Assembly: GCA_938002255.1 (NCBI GenBank) | Contig: CALLAL010000013.1 | Location: 97,058 to 161,057 of the forward strand | DNA length: 64,000 nucleotides | Reading direction: 5' to 3' | Origin: an uncultured bacterium | GTDB lineage: Bacteria; Desulfobacterota; BSN033; UBA1163 | In this document: positions 19,330 through 29,705 of the stretch, piece by piece | Position numbering within the stretch: position 1 is the stretch's first letter | How the letters are laid out: each line of letters starts with the position of its first letter | Program-made: the position numbers and the translations under genes | The notes under the pieces: model-generated | The model's database searches: none | What the model saw: only the letters and a program-made list of their open reading frames with translations | Told to the model about the DNA's origin: nothing

Positions 19330-22300
19330 CTAACGGATAATGATGACTACTCCGCCGGACCCCTCTTCGCCGCTGCCGGGTTCCTCTATCGTTGTCCATC
19401 CTGAGCCTGTTATGGGGATCTCAATCAATCCTTCATCCGGGTCGTTAGATTCAATCCCGAGATACACCATTTGTTGGTCTTCAATAGAAGGTGTAAAAGA
19501 GACGGTTATTTCGCATTGACGGGCAATGCCAAGCGTTTCGGGCACCAAAGGACAGTTGTGCGACCCGGTAAAATCCAACGAACCTGATAGCCAAATATTA
19601 CTTATGGTGAGGGGTTGATATCCCGTATTCCGAACAGTAAAGACCTGCGATGCTGTTTGGCCTATCGGCAAATTAGGATACCAATAGCCAAAATCATAGC
19701 TCAGTGGTGAGACATCTATATCGATTGTGGGTCTTTGCTGCGCCTGTTCTTCTGTTTCCGAGCAAACTGCGTCTGTTACGGCTGAAGAATAAGTTACAGT
19801 GGCATTGGTCTCCTGTGGGGTTGCGCTTGAATCAATGGCAGTAATAGATGTTACCACTGGGCGGATGTCAGTATCCACAGGTGTTATGGATGTCCACTTG
19901 ACAATACCGCAGGATGCCCCGATATTGCCGATGGAATCAATCTTCATAACAAAGGCGTCATAATTTGGACCATATTGTGTACTTCTGAAAGAGTTTGTAT
20001 AACCAGCGAGAATATAATCACCCTCTGAGGTCTGTTCTATGGAATAAGCTACATCAACACGACTTCCTCCATAGGTCTTCTGCCATTCTATATTGCCCGT
20101 AGGATCGAGTTTCACAACCCAGATGCCACCAGTACCGGATACTCTACCCATCAAGATCCCTGTTAAGATATAGCCCCTGTCTGAAGTCTGTCTGATTGAA
20201 TATCCTTGACTACCGTAATATTCACCGTCATTTCTTCCATAAATCTTTTGCCACTCAATTTCTCCTGTGGAATTGAGTTTCAATACCCATGCACTACTGG
20301 TTGATAGGGTCGTTCCCACAACAATAAATCCGCCGTCCATCGTTTGCTGGATATCAAAACCATAATCATCAGAAGTTGTTCCATATGCTTTCTGCCATTG
20401 GATATTGCCATCAGAATCGAGCTTCAGAACCCACATATCGCGATTATTATTTGCAGTGAATGACCTTGTTACACCTGCAACGATATATCCTCCATCAGAG
20501 GTCATCTGGATTGAGTTTGCATAATCATAATAGTTGCCTCCATAAGTCTTTTGCCACTGGATATTGCCGGAAGAATCAAGCTTCAGAACCCAGAAATCCT
20601 GTCTCTGACCTGAATGGAGGTTATAATTCCCGGCTACGATATATCCATTATCTTGAGTCTGTTGAATGGAAAGTTCTTCCCCCCAATCACCCCAGAAGTT
20701 ATAAATTCCACCCCCATATGCCTTCTGCCATTCTATGTCCCCATAATAATCCAATTTAAATATCCATAGGCCATAGGTATTCGACTCTATCACCATTATA
20801 TATCCACCATCAGAAGTTTCCCTTATATCACAGGCCCGTTCATGTTCTCCCCCAGAATGATAATAAAATTTTTCCCACTCAACATAGCCAGAGGAATCTA
20901 TCTTCACTACCCAAGAGGCATTTCTTGGAGGACCAAAAGAGTTGGTCAATCCAACAGCAATAAATCCACCATCCGAAGTCGGCCTGATCTTAGAAAAATA
21001 TTCTCCTCCGTCTCCACCGTAATATTTTGCAAAGGTGGCAAGTGGTACTGGGACCGACAGGGATACAGGGATTGTCAAGTTTCCTCCATTAGAAGTGATG
21101 GAAAGAGTATGGGAGTATGTTTGATTCTGATTAAGCCCTGACCGGTTTGCATAGAGATAGACGGTTATGCTGCCTCCTGCTGGAATCATCCCGCTCATCT
21201 GTGAGGCAGTGAGCCATGCGGGCATATCAGCAGTGATATTCCATGTCAATGCAGTATCCGAACTTGTATTCTGAATCGTAAGCGGTAGCCTCTTCTTTGC
21301 CTCGGCAAAGTCAATGGAGGAAGGGGTGATTGAAACGAATGGAGGCACATTCATTCTCACCTCAACACTGCCTGAACCACTGTTGGAGGTGAAAGAGACA
21401 GTATGGATATATTCGCCAACAGGCAGTCCACTCCTGTTCACCTCAACATCAACATAGGCTGCGCCGCCGCAATCGTTAATTGTCCCGCTCATCGGCGAGA
21501 GAGAAAGCCAGGAAGGGGGGGCGTTTATAATCGACCAGTTAAGTGGTGTCACACAATATACACGCTCGTTTCCTACATAAATACTCGCCCTTGTCATTCC
21601 ATCCCCCATATCAAGGACTTGAGGATACAGGGATAGGGCAGGGGGTATCCCATAGCCAGACAGGGTGACATTGACAACAGGCTCATCCGGGTCGTCTGAA
21701 TTTATTGATAAAGTTGCCCACCATGCCATGTATATGTTTGGCGGTGTAAAGGTCACTGTGATAGTGCAGGATGCGCCGGGATGTAATAAAGCGGGGCAAT
21801 TGTTCGTCTGGCTGAAATGCTGAGGGCTGATACCACCTATAGCTATCCCGCTGATATTAAGGTCTGCGGTGCCATCGTTTACTACAACAACCGTTTGAGA
21901 AGCGGTATTACCATATGGCACATCAATAAATTCAATCTGATTCGGTGTCACTCGAATATCCGGTTCATGCAAGAAGTTTATTGTGGCGACGACATCTTCG
22001 TGTGTACTGGGATCTCCATCGGAAACTCTCAAGCGAAGTGTGTTGAAATCAGCCGGGACACACCCATTGATCCGAAGGAGGGCAGTGGTATCTCCATATT
22101 GATAGTCAAGTTCCACCTCGGGTGGTACATTGGGTGTATCCCATACGAAGAGGTATGGCTCCTTCCCCCCTGATACCCTGAAGACTTGAAAGTCATTACA
22201 GGCATTCAAGGTAACACTTTCTGGATAGATGCTCACAGGCCAGAGATCGCTTTTACCTTCATAAAAGACATAGAGCATTCCGGAATAATCACGCCAAGTG

Positions 22301-25300
22301 CCTGGTGATAAAGGTTCTGGTGCTCTGGCGAGAGGATCAATGATCAGCACATCATCGCCAACAAAGGGATTGAGGTCTCCGGCGGTAACAAAGGTACCGA
22401 AGCCGTAACGTTTGCCTGAATGTGCTTGATCTCCCTTAATTAAAAAATCCTCTGGGAATACTCCTGAGCTGGCTGAGCGGTCTATCAGGTGGATAACCCC
22501 TGCGGGAAGATTGCTTGACCCATAAAATCCCCAGACCTGACCGGGATCTTCCTCACCAATATTTCCAGAAGCACCGCCGATCCTTCCCGGAGCTCCAACC
22601 AGCAGGTCTTTGTAACCATCATTGTTTATATCTCCCGTTGCAAGAGATGCCCCGAATCGAGAAATAGTTGTGGAGCCGTAGATTTTTGCCCTTGCTAATT
22701 GGTTTACTCCATGGACTCCTGAAGAAGGCATGGAATTTCCCTGAAGGATATATACCAATCCGATATCACCTCGGCTGGTATTGCCATATCTCAAAGATTC
22801 ACGCGGAGAAGCGAGAATTACCTCTCCCTTGCCATCGTGGTTCAGGTCTGCTACAAGCATTGCACGCCCGATCTCCCATCCTGGGCTGAAGCCATAAGGG
22901 GATTCAGTGACCTTAGGACCAAGGATCAATACATCCTGTTCGCCGGTATAACTGGTGGCATTCAGGTAGCCATCATCCCCGCCGAAATTGGTTTGTCCGT
23001 AAAAGAGAAAGACGGCACCCTTTCGAGCAACACTCCCTTCACCGGAGATAAAGTACATTACGTAATACTGAGGCGCCCCTACCAGAAGGTCATCCAAACC
23101 ATCTCCATTAATATCTCCAACCGCAATTCCCTGACCCAGACCGTCTCCCTTATATTCGCGCTGCCATTCACTTTCGCCTGCAATGACTGCTCCATTTATG
23201 GATGTCGGGATATTGTTTACTTCAATATTTTTTGGCAGAGTATCACTTCCAAAGATAACATAAACCCTTCCTGACCAGTCTAAGTCTGGCTGTCCTGGAT
23301 TGAAGGGCTGCCGCGGTGCAGAAACGACAATATCTCCGTAGGCATCACCGTTTAGATTTGCCACTGCTACTTGATAGCCAAGTTCTCGCAGATTATCTCC
23401 TCTGATGCGGACATCATACTCACCGTAAGGGATATCATACGAGCGATGCCATTGTTCCCTTGGGCGCCCGTAATACACATAGGCAGCACCGGCGATGTGA
23501 CCTTTAATTCCTATCTCGGGATGTGTGTCTTGATCGGTGTCTGGGTTTAAAACATGGTAACCCTCATCACTCAAATCCGTAGTTCCTATGAGAAGGTCAT
23601 TTATACCATCACCATTTATGTCTCCTATGGCAAGCGAGTTTCCGATGCGTTCACAGAAGTTGCTATCCTGTGCGGAGCAGGCTGTATAATCGCCCGAAAT
23701 GACCACATCCCAGTGGCGGTCTGTGGCATTGATATTCATATCTATATATTGCTGGCCTGTAGCTAATGAAGTACCCGACACAGGGCCAAAAGCAATATAG
23801 ACAGCCCCCATATACTTTCCAGAACCTGATTGTTCCTGCGACACACCCACGATAAGGTCATTGATGCCGTCTCCGGTAATATCACCAATCAGGGCACTCC
23901 TTATATACCCATTCGGCTTTCCAAAGGCAATAAGGTCCTGATCTCCCCAGGCGGCACTCTCGGCCTTTTTCAGCATAAAAGTTTTTGAATCCCACGATTG
24001 ACCATACCCAATGGCAAGATTTACAAGGCTTAGTCTGAAAGTGAGAGTCTGCTCCTGCCATCTACGGAGATCTTCAGGAACTTTGAAGGTGAGCCAATCC
24101 GGTCCGCCCGGCACGGATGGCACTTGCGTGATACTCACGGGATTGATCGAGACACCTGTTGGATTTCCTTCAGAATCGGAAAACGTGATTGTCATATCTT
24201 CAGGATAAGGACTGAAGTGGTCACCAATCACCGTCACGATATCCCCGATATAACCGCTGGAAGGGCTTACTTCGGAAATTGAAAGCTCTTGATAAGGAGG
24301 CAGTCCTATTGCCTGAGATGGCCCCATTCTCCAGAGATCACGATTGCCCGGGGCAGAGGGATCCACCAACACAAGCTCTATCCTGCCAGGATCATCCATT
24401 CCTGCACAATTGGCCATGAATGAATTCCAGTTGAGATTATCTATACAGCTACAATCAACCAGTTGACCATTCCAGTATACCCTGAATACATCTCCACACA
24501 TCTCACTAAACCCCAACCCCCAGACATACCAAGAATTCCACTCATAGTCCCATTGAATCCCATCAATAATCGGCGCCTCAATGACCGTTACATCGTAGTA
24601 TTGAGGGTAAGGCACCTCCCGCCCAACTTTGTCAGGATAATGATATTTACCGCAGGAGCCCTGGACATCAAGGCTCACGGATTGTCTATCCAGCCCCGCA
24701 GGTAACCCAAAAACCTGGAGAGTATGAATATCCGCACCTGTATTTGGGTCGTCTCCTGTAGTAAAATTGCTCACAAGGAATCTATTCAAGCTTCTTGCTG
24801 TTGAGGGGACATTTACATCCTGTATCGTTATCCTTCCCTGGTCAATCCCCAAAAGGTCCAGGACAAATTTCCCGACCCTTGAAATCCTGCCAACGAAGCT
24901 GTTGAACCCGCCGTTTGTGAAGTCTGCATAAAGTCCGAGTGTATCAGTGGTATTGGTAAAGAGGATGTGTGGGTCAACACCGGGATAAGGTCCGACTACC
25001 TCGATGTTCCACGCCGTGGCCTGTGTGGGAGCAACGTTTAGGACATCTCTAATTATATAAAGTATATCCAAAACTCCCTCGACAATCTGTCTCGCAACCT
25101 CTATCGCAGGCAACGCCCATTGGCAGAAGAAAAAACATATTGCCTCTCCTGCAATTAATGCACGGTCCACCCACCTAAGAACACTGATAATATCATTCAA
25201 AATACCTAAGACCTGTCCGACATTACAAATAGCCTCTCCTGTTGTTGAATGGCTTAGAATTTCATTGATCTGATCAAGTTGCTGATTGATCAAGAAAAAG

Positions 25301-27165
25301 ATATCGCTTCCAAATACGGAATCCAGGGCAGTGAGCATCTGGGGATCGTAATCGGAAGGAAGGGAATCTTTGATATTCTGGAGAAATGTATTTATACGAT
25401 TGAAGTTTTCTTCTATCTGCGCCCATTTCTCCTGAGGGACATAAGGCTTTACAAGCTGTTCAAGCTTTCCGAATGTCCTCTGGACATTGAGTATCAGGAG
25501 GTCAAACTCATTGGCTGCCTCATTCCCCTTAATATCAGGCGTTGGGTCAGAAGCAGGTTGAACATGAAAGTTTAGAGAGTTAGACATGTTCGTTCCGTCA
25601 TAGGCATAGACCTCAACATCTTCAGTTGTATCAATGAAAACAAATGGGACGACCACCTTCAAGGTAGTCTCTGTAGCCTCAAGAACAAAGCCCTCTTGTT
25701 CTCTCTCGGATCCTCTAAAATAGACGCCCATGACATTCTTGTCAGGAGTAAAACCGCTACCTGTCAGTGTAACAATAGATCCCGACTGACCCGTATCAGG
25801 AGAGATACTCTTCAGTGATAGTGCAGGGCTTGTTCTATTTATATCTACTCTTGCAGGATGACTCTCTATCCCGATCTTCTCAGAAAAAACCTGAAGGTTG
25901 TTCAATCCATTATTCAGTCTCACAGGTATCCGGAAAATACCTGTGCCTGAGGAAATGACTGTAGCATCTTCTGCCCCACCCCTTGTTATGACATTTACGC
26001 CAGGTAAAGTTTTTCCATAAATAAAAACCGTCTCTTCTGAGGTAACCCTTGGATAAGAAATTATTTCAGGGGGGCCGAGAACGGTAATTGTAACTTGGTC
26101 TCGAGGGCTTTCAGCATCCGCATTATCCCTCACAACAAGTGTAAATGTATGTATCCCTTCTGCAAGTGCTACAACTGGTTTTACCACATCCTCAGGATCG
26201 GGTGTTCCAGTCCATGTGTAAGATGCAATGGTTCCATCTGGGTCATGAGAACCACTCCCATCAAGCTGAACATCCATGATGGTTTGCCCTTCGGGGAGGG
26301 CGATGACCTGGTCAGGCCCGGCATTGGCCACAGGAGGATTATTAACTCCATGAATGATATTTAATTTGACCTTTAAGGTCTCGGGATATGTTCGATGACC
26401 CACACGTAAATGGATGGTCCCCTCATAAAGACCTGTCTTGGTATCGGAAGGAATGGTGAGCCGTAGGGTAACCTCGTAAGGGGTGTGCATCTCAACTTTA
26501 TCAAAAAAGTGAGGGTTGATGTTGATAAAGGGTTTCAATTCCGGAGTGATCCATAGATTTGCCTTTTTCAAATCCGTTCTGCTAATAAAAGCAACCTTTA
26601 ACTCCTTGGTTGTTCCTCTTCCCAAGGTTTCTTCTACCCTTTCTGGAACCCAGGTAATAGTATGTTTTTGACCATGGCCATGGTGGTGTTGAATCGCTCT
26701 GAAGGTTTTCCAGCCTCCTTTATTGGATTCGAGGGTTATACAATACCCCCCTTTAAAGCTTTTGTTGTGCTTCCTTTGAACCTGTTCAACAACATAGACA
26801 AAATATTCACCTTTGGTTGGAAGGACTGCTGTAATCTTGTTTGGGAGAGGACTCCGGTCTATCTTGAAGAAGGGTTTCAATCTGGAAGTCAGAATCAGAG
26901 TAGCCTGTTCGCCCCTGTGAGAGCCAGAAGGATCAGAGCTTAACGTTATGCTTACTTTTTCTCCCTTCTTCCCTTCAAAGATATAAGCATCAATATCTAA
27001 ATGAAAATGTTTGTCTTTTCCCCCAAGGGTGGAACAGAGTTGTTTTGTCCCCATGTTTTCAGGAAGTTTCCATGTGGCATGAGCCGTTAGCGGCAAGGAA
27101 ACAATTAATCCCAGCGAGACAATGACCGCTAAAAATCCAGAATAAATTTTTACTTTCGAAATCAT
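19330..27165 (-). CDS. Giant secreted multidomain protein with two seven-bladed propellers
   Basis: 2611 residues with a signal peptide (about 1-30, cleaved after AHA). Domains, approximately: bacterial pre-peptidase-like N-terminal region; PKD near 275-370 (PPVANAGPDQ, LDGSGSHDPDGTIASYTW); IPT/TIG near 450-533; a helical region 543-712; IPT/TIG near 958-1060; seven FG-GAP repeats at 1075-1635 with calcium loops such as GDINGDGINDLLIG; an ASH-type domain near 1735-1840; two BACON-like domains 1842-2042; seven TSDGGYIVAG/WQKTYGG repeats 2047-2413; and a final ASH-type domain 2477-2588. No sortase, autotransporter or T9SS signal is seen. It is probably a cell-surface or matrix adhesin. It lies directly upstream of the polysaccharide operon on the same strand. 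Confidence 0.85.
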   Translation of the reverse strand: MISKVKIYSGFLAVIVSLGLIVSLPLTAHATWKLPENMGTKQLCSTLGGKDKHFHLDIDAYIFEGKKGEKVSITLSSDPSGSHRGEQATLILTSRLKPFFKIDRSPLPNKITAVLPTKGEYFVYVVEQVQRKHNKSFKGGYCITLESNKGGWKTFRAIQHHHGHGQKHTITWVPERVEETLGRGTTKELKVAFISRTDLKKANLWITPELKPFININPHFFDKVEMHTPYEVTLRLTIPSDTKTGLYEGTIHLRVGHRTYPETLKVKLNIIHGVNNPPVANAGPDQVIALPEGQTIMDVQLDGSGSHDPDGTIASYTWTGTPDPEDVVKPVVALAEGIHTFTLVVRDNADAESPRDQVTITVLGPPEIISYPRVTSEETVFIYGKTLPGVNVITRGGAEDATVISSGTGIFRIPVRLNNGLNNLQVFSEKIGIESHPARVDINRTSPALSLKSISPDTGQSGSIVTLTGSGFTPDKNVMGVYFRGSEREQEGFVLEATETTLKVVVPFVFIDTTEDVEVYAYDGTNMSNSLNFHVQPASDPTPDIKGNEAANEFDLLILNVQRTFGKLEQLVKPYVPQEKWAQIEENFNRINTFLQNIKDSLPSDYDPQMLTALDSVFGSDIFFLINQQLDQINEILSHSTTGEAICNVGQVLGILNDIISVLRWVDRALIAGEAICFFFCQWALPAIEVARQIVEGVLDILYIIRDVLNVAPTQATAWNIEVVGPYPGVDPHILFTNTTDTLGLYADFTNGGFNSFVGRISRVGKFVLDLLGIDQGRITIQDVNVPSTARSLNRFLVSNFTTGDDPNTGADIHTLQVFGLPAGLDRQSVSLDVQGSCGKYHYPDKVGREVPYPQYYDVTVIEAPIIDGIQWDYEWNSWYVWGLGFSEMCGDVFRVYWNGQLVDCSCIDNLNWNSFMANCAGMDDPGRIELVLVDPSAPGNRDLWRMGPSQAIGLPPYQELSISEVSPSSGYIGDIVTVIGDHFSPYPEDMTITFSDSEGNPTGVSINPVSITQVPSVPGGPDWLTFKVPEDLRRWQEQTLTFRLSLVNLAIGYGQSWDSKTFMLKKAESAAWGDQDLIAFGKPNGYIRSALIGDITGDGINDLIVGVSQEQSGSGKYMGAVYIAFGPVSGTSLATGQQYIDMNINATDRHWDVVISGDYTACSAQDSNFCERIGNSLAIGDINGDGINDLLIGTTDLSDEGYHVLNPDTDQDTHPEIGIKGHIAGAAYVYYGRPREQWHRSYDIPYGEYDVRIRGDNLRELGYQVAVANLNGDAYGDIVVSAPRQPFNPGQPDLDWSGRVYVIFGSDTLPKNIEVNNIPTSINGAVIAGESEWQREYKGDGLGQGIAVGDINGDGLDDLLVGAPQYYVMYFISGEGSVARKGAVFLFYGQTNFGGDDGYLNATSYTGEQDVLILGPKVTESPYGFSPGWEIGRAMLVADLNHDGKGEVILASPRESLRYGNTSRGDIGLVYILQGNSMPSSGVHGVNQLARAKIYGSTTISRFGASLATGDINNDGYKDLLVGAPGRIGGASGNIGEEDPGQVWGFYGSSNLPAGVIHLIDRSASSGVFPEDFLIKGDQAHSGKRYGFGTFVTAGDLNPFVGDDVLIIDPLARAPEPLSPGTWRDYSGMLYVFYEGKSDLWPVSIYPESVTLNACNDFQVFRVSGGKEPYLFVWDTPNVPPEVELDYQYGDTTALLRINGCVPADFNTLRLRVSDGDPSTHEDVVATINFLHEPDIRVTPNQIEFIDVPYGNTASQTVVVVNDGTADLNISGIAIGGISPQHFSQTNNCPALLHPGASCTITVTFTPPNIYMAWWATLSINSDDPDEPVVNVTLSGYGIPPALSLYPQVLDMGDGMTRASIYVGNERVYCVTPLNWSIINAPPSWLSLSPMSGTINDCGGAAYVDVEVNRSGLPVGEYIHTVSFTSNSGSGSVEVRMNVPPFVSITPSSIDFAEAKKRLPLTIQNTSSDTALTWNITADMPAWLTASQMSGMIPAGGSITVYLYANRSGLNQNQTYSHTLSITSNGGNLTIPVSLSVPVPLATFAKYYGGDGGEYFSKIRPTSDGGFIAVGLTNSFGPPRNASWVVKIDSSGYVEWEKFYYHSGGEHERACDIRETSDGGYIMVIESNTYGLWIFKLDYYGDIEWQKAYGGGIYNFWGDWGEELSIQQTQDNGYIVAGNYNLHSGQRQDFWVLKLDSSGNIQWQKTYGGNYYDYANSIQMTSDGGYIVAGVTRSFTANNNRDMWVLKLDSDGNIQWQKAYGTTSDDYGFDIQQTMDGGFIVVGTTLSTSSAWVLKLNSTGEIEWQKIYGRNDGEYYGSQGYSIRQTSDRGYILTGILMGRVSGTGGIWVVKLDPTGNIEWQKTYGGSRVDVAYSIEQTSEGDYILAGYTNSFRSTQYGPNYDAFVMKIDSIGNIGASCGIVKWTSITPVDTDIRPVVTSITAIDSSATPQETNATVTYSSAVTDAVCSETEEQAQQRPTIDIDVSPLSYDFGYWYPNLPIGQTASQVFTVRNTGYQPLTISNIWLSGSLDFTGSHNCPLVPETLGIARQCEITVSFTPSIEDQQMVYLGIESNDPDEGLIEIPITGSGWTTIEEPGSGEEGSGGVVIIIR

Positions 27166-27186
27166 TTTAGGCCCCCCTTAATTGCA

Positions 27187-27262
27187 ATTTCGAGAATTCA
27201 CTCTCGAAATAAAAATGATTCGGGTTTGGAAACGACTTAGATGAGAAGGGTCCATCTCATCT
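27187..27262 (-). promoter_or_regulatory. Two hairpins in the 5' leader of the giant-protein gene
   Basis: A perfect 9-bp inverted repeat, ATTTCGAGA / TCTCGAAAT with a 6-base loop, occupies 27187-27210 and ends 22 bases before the ATG. A second, AGATGAG / CTCATCT with a 10-base loop, occupies 27239-27262. The purine-rich AAGGGGGG between the first hairpin and the start is the likely ribosome site. The repeats are certain. Whether they act as operators or RNA structures is not known. Confidence 0.5.
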
Positions 27263-27328
27263 CTGGTGTAAATATAATTTCAATAAAAAAAACCAATACA
27301 AACTAAATTTTAAAAATTACAACTGCCG

Positions 27329-27397
27329 TCATTCCTGCGGAAGCAGGAATCCAGAAACATGTTGAAAAGACTGGATTCCCGTCTACGCGGGAATGAC
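27329..27397. repeat. 69-bp imperfect palindromic intergenic repeat
   Basis: The left arm begins GTCATTCCTGC at 27329 and the right arm ends GCGGGAATGAC at 27397. The arms pair over about 27 bases, with a loop around 27355-27370. This sequence style (GTCATTCC...GGAATGAC with CTGGATTCC inside) is a widespread mobile palindromic repeat in many proteobacterial genomes. Only one copy is in this window. The rest of the 27166-27729 gap is AT-rich, holds the leader hairpins on the left and a promoter on the right, and has no gene I can support. Confidence 0.7.
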
Positions 27398-27674
27398 AAA
27401 AATAAGCGTTTAATGCGTTTGTATTAATTGGGAATTTTATCCAGATGAATGGAGGGATTATTTACTTTGAGATCCGAGATGAACAAGAATGAGAGGATAT
27501 AGTTATTGCGTTGTTCCGCTACCCAACCAAACTCTTACCCTCCATGAGAGCTTTTACTATCAAAATATTTTAAATGTCAATAAGAAAATTTTCACAAATT
27601 TCAATATACAGACTTTACTTCATTTTATTCCAATGCACCGGTTTTTATCATAAATTTGGCAGTTCCAGGAGGTT

Positions 27675-27703
27675 TTGACTTCACTTGAAAAGTGGACTAC
27701 ATT
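27675..27703 (+). promoter_or_regulatory. Candidate promoter with internal operator for the first TTT operon
   Basis: TTGACT at 27675-27680, a 17-base spacer, and TACATT at 27698-27703, 26 bases before the tctB start. The spacer contains CACTT-GAA-AAGTG (27682-27694), a perfect 5-bp inverted repeat that could be a repressor site. The -35 is good and the -10 is moderate. Confidence 0.45.
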
Positions 27704-27729
27704 GATGTTAATTCGTTACTGATGAGGGG

Positions 27730-28185
27730 GTGAAGAAGATCAAGAAGTGGGATCGGTTGACTGGTTATATTTTATTGGGGATCGGCATGATCGGGGCGTG
27801 GAGCTCCGTCCATCTTAAGATGGGAAGTTTCAAACACCCAGGGGTTGGATTTCTTCCTTTTGGTCTATCTCTGAGTCTCATCATCCTCTCTCTTTGTTTG
27901 ATCCTCACTCGTTGGAAAAAGGAAACTAAACCCATACCCTTCTGGCCACATCATACCTGGTTAAGACCTTTTCTGGGTGTTGTCATCCTTGGGTTTTATG
28001 CCTTAGTGATAGAGAAAATTGGATTCCCATTAACAACTTTTATTTTTCTTGTCGTATGGATGGGAGTGATTGAGCGAATCCGTTGGTGGAAAATCGTTTC
28101 TGTTTCTATCGGAGTTACTTTAGGGCTCTATTTGATTTTTGGCTATTTTCTTGAGGTTCCCATACCTATGGGTTTCTTCAGATAA
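27730..28185 (+). CDS. Tripartite tricarboxylate transporter small membrane subunit, TctB family
   Basis: Four-helix small membrane subunit of a TTT carboxylate uptake system, 151 residues. It has the usual N-terminal DRLTGYILLGIGMIGAW segment, a FKHPGVGFLPFGLSLSLI loop typical of TctB, and two C-terminal helices ending in GYFLEVPIPMGFFR. A GTG start is used. The GAGGGGG tract abuts it, so spacing is poor. It is 11 bases before the tctA-type gene. Confidence 0.85.
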   Translation: MKKIKKWDRLTGYILLGIGMIGAWSSVHLKMGSFKHPGVGFLPFGLSLSLIILSLCLILTRWKKETKPIPFWPHHTWLRPFLGVVILGFYALVIEKIGFPLTTFIFLVVWMGVIERIRWWKIVSVSIGVTLGLYLIFGYFLEVPIPMGFFR

Positions 28186-28196
28186 CTAAAGACTAA

Positions 28197-29705
28197 ATGA
28201 TCTCTGAACTTCTAAGCTCTTTTCAAAATTTGGTTACAGGATTTGGTATTGCTCTTACATTGACCAATCTGACGTTTGCCTTAATCGGTGCCCTCCTCGG
28301 AACGGTCGTTGGTATTCTCCCTGGTCTTGGTCCGGCAGCCACGATTGCACTCCTTCTTCCCGTCAGCTTTCAGATCGGTTCTCCTGTGACCTCTATCATC
28401 ATGATGGCAGGAATCTTCTATGGGGCCATGTATGGGGGATCCACGACCTCCATCCTTGTCAACATCCCTGGGGAAGCCGCTTCTGTGGTCACTTGTATTG
28501 ACGGCTATCAAATGGCTCTTAAAGGACGGGCTGGCCCTGCCCTGGGCATTTCAGCCATTGGGTCATTCATCGCCGGGACGATCGGAGTGATCGGGCTCAC
28601 CTTTGTTGCCCCGCCTCTCGCAGAATTTGCTATCCGATTCGGGCCTCCAGAATATTTTGCACTGACCCTACTGGGGCTGATGATGGCGACTCTACTTTCA
28701 GGGGCATCCATCCTAAAGGGCCTCATCATGGTTGTCATGGGACTCCTTCTTGGAGCAGTTGGACTCGATCCAATTTCGGGTGAAGTCCGATTCACCTGGG
28801 GTCTGCTAATGCTTCAGGAAGGAATAGATTTTGTTACTTTGGCAATGGGGCTTTTCGGAATAGGTGAGATCCTCTATAACCTTGAAAAACAGCTCACCAC
28901 AGATCTGGTTACAAGAAAAATCTCCCATCTCTGGCCTACTCTTAAGGATTGGGCAGAAAGCAAATGGGCAATTGTGAGAGGTTCTTTTATTGGATTCTTC
29001 ATCGGAATTCTACCGGGCGGAGGAGCCCTCATTTCCTCTCTGGTCTCTTACGGACTTGAAAAAAAAGTCTCCAAACATCCAGAGCAGTTTGGAAAAGGGG
29101 CTATACAAGGAGTTGCCGGCCCAGAATCAGCCAATAACTCGGCAGCCAGTGCTTCTTTCATCCCTTTGCTTACTCTTGGAATACCTGGAAATGCGGCGAT
29201 TGCCATGATCTTTGCCGCTCTGCTGATCCAGGGAGTTCAGCCCGGGCCTTTTTTAATCAACGAACGTCCTGATGTTTTCTGGGGCGTAGTGGCATCAATG
29301 TACATCGGCAATGCGATGCTCCTGATCCTGAACCTTCCCCTTGTGGGGATATGGGTCCAGTTACTCCGCGTCCCCTATGCGATCCTTGCCCCTGTGATCG
29401 TCCTGTTTTGCTGCATCGGAGTTTATAGCATTCGTAACACGGTTTTTGACATCTGGGTCATGGGTGTTTTTGGGGTGATCGGCTACTTCTTCCGGAAAGT
29501 TGAACTTGAACCCGGGCCTCTGATTCTGGCTTTCGTCATGGGTCCTATTTTAGAGCGAGCCCTTCGACAGTCTCTACTCATCTCTGCGGGGAGTCCTTTG
29601 ATCTTTTTCAAGCGTCCTATCGCTGGCTCACTGATAGGGTTCCTGTTAATGTTCATTCTTTTCCAGATCGTGATGGCCATTCGTAAAAAACGAACGAGAG
29701 GTTGA
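28197..29705 (+). CDS. Tripartite tricarboxylate transporter large permease, TctA family
   Basis: The 12-TM permease of the TTT system, 502 residues, matching the family. Signatures include GTVVGILPGLGPAATIALLLP, YGGSTTSILVNIPGEAASV, FIGILPGGGALISSLVSYGLE (read in part) and VAGPESANNSAASASFIPLL. These are the conserved, duplicated TctA motifs. It acts with the preceding TctB-like and following TctC-like proteins to import a carboxylate or sugar acid. Confidence 0.93.
   Translation: MISELLSSFQNLVTGFGIALTLTNLTFALIGALLGTVVGILPGLGPAATIALLLPVSFQIGSPVTSIIMMAGIFYGAMYGGSTTSILVNIPGEAASVVTCIDGYQMALKGRAGPALGISAIGSFIAGTIGVIGLTFVAPPLAEFAIRFGPPEYFALTLLGLMMATLLSGASILKGLIMVVMGLLLGAVGLDPISGEVRFTWGLLMLQEGIDFVTLAMGLFGIGEILYNLEKQLTTDLVTRKISHLWPTLKDWAESKWAIVRGSFIGFFIGILPGGGALISSLVSYGLEKKVSKHPEQFGKGAIQGVAGPESANNSAASASFIPLLTLGIPGNAAIAMIFAALLIQGVQPGPFLINERPDVFWGVVASMYIGNAMLLILNLPLVGIWVQLLRVPYAILAPVIVLFCCIGVYSIRNTVFDIWVMGVFGVIGYFFRKVELEPGPLILAFVMGPILERALRQSLLISAGSPLIFFKRPIAGSLIGFLLMFILFQIVMAIRKKRTRG

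Noticed and set aside
26662..26943. Plus-strand frames inside the giant-protein gene and similar long frames elsewhere in it.
   Set aside because: They lie wholly inside a continuous, well-supported 2611-codon frame with clear domains on the other strand.
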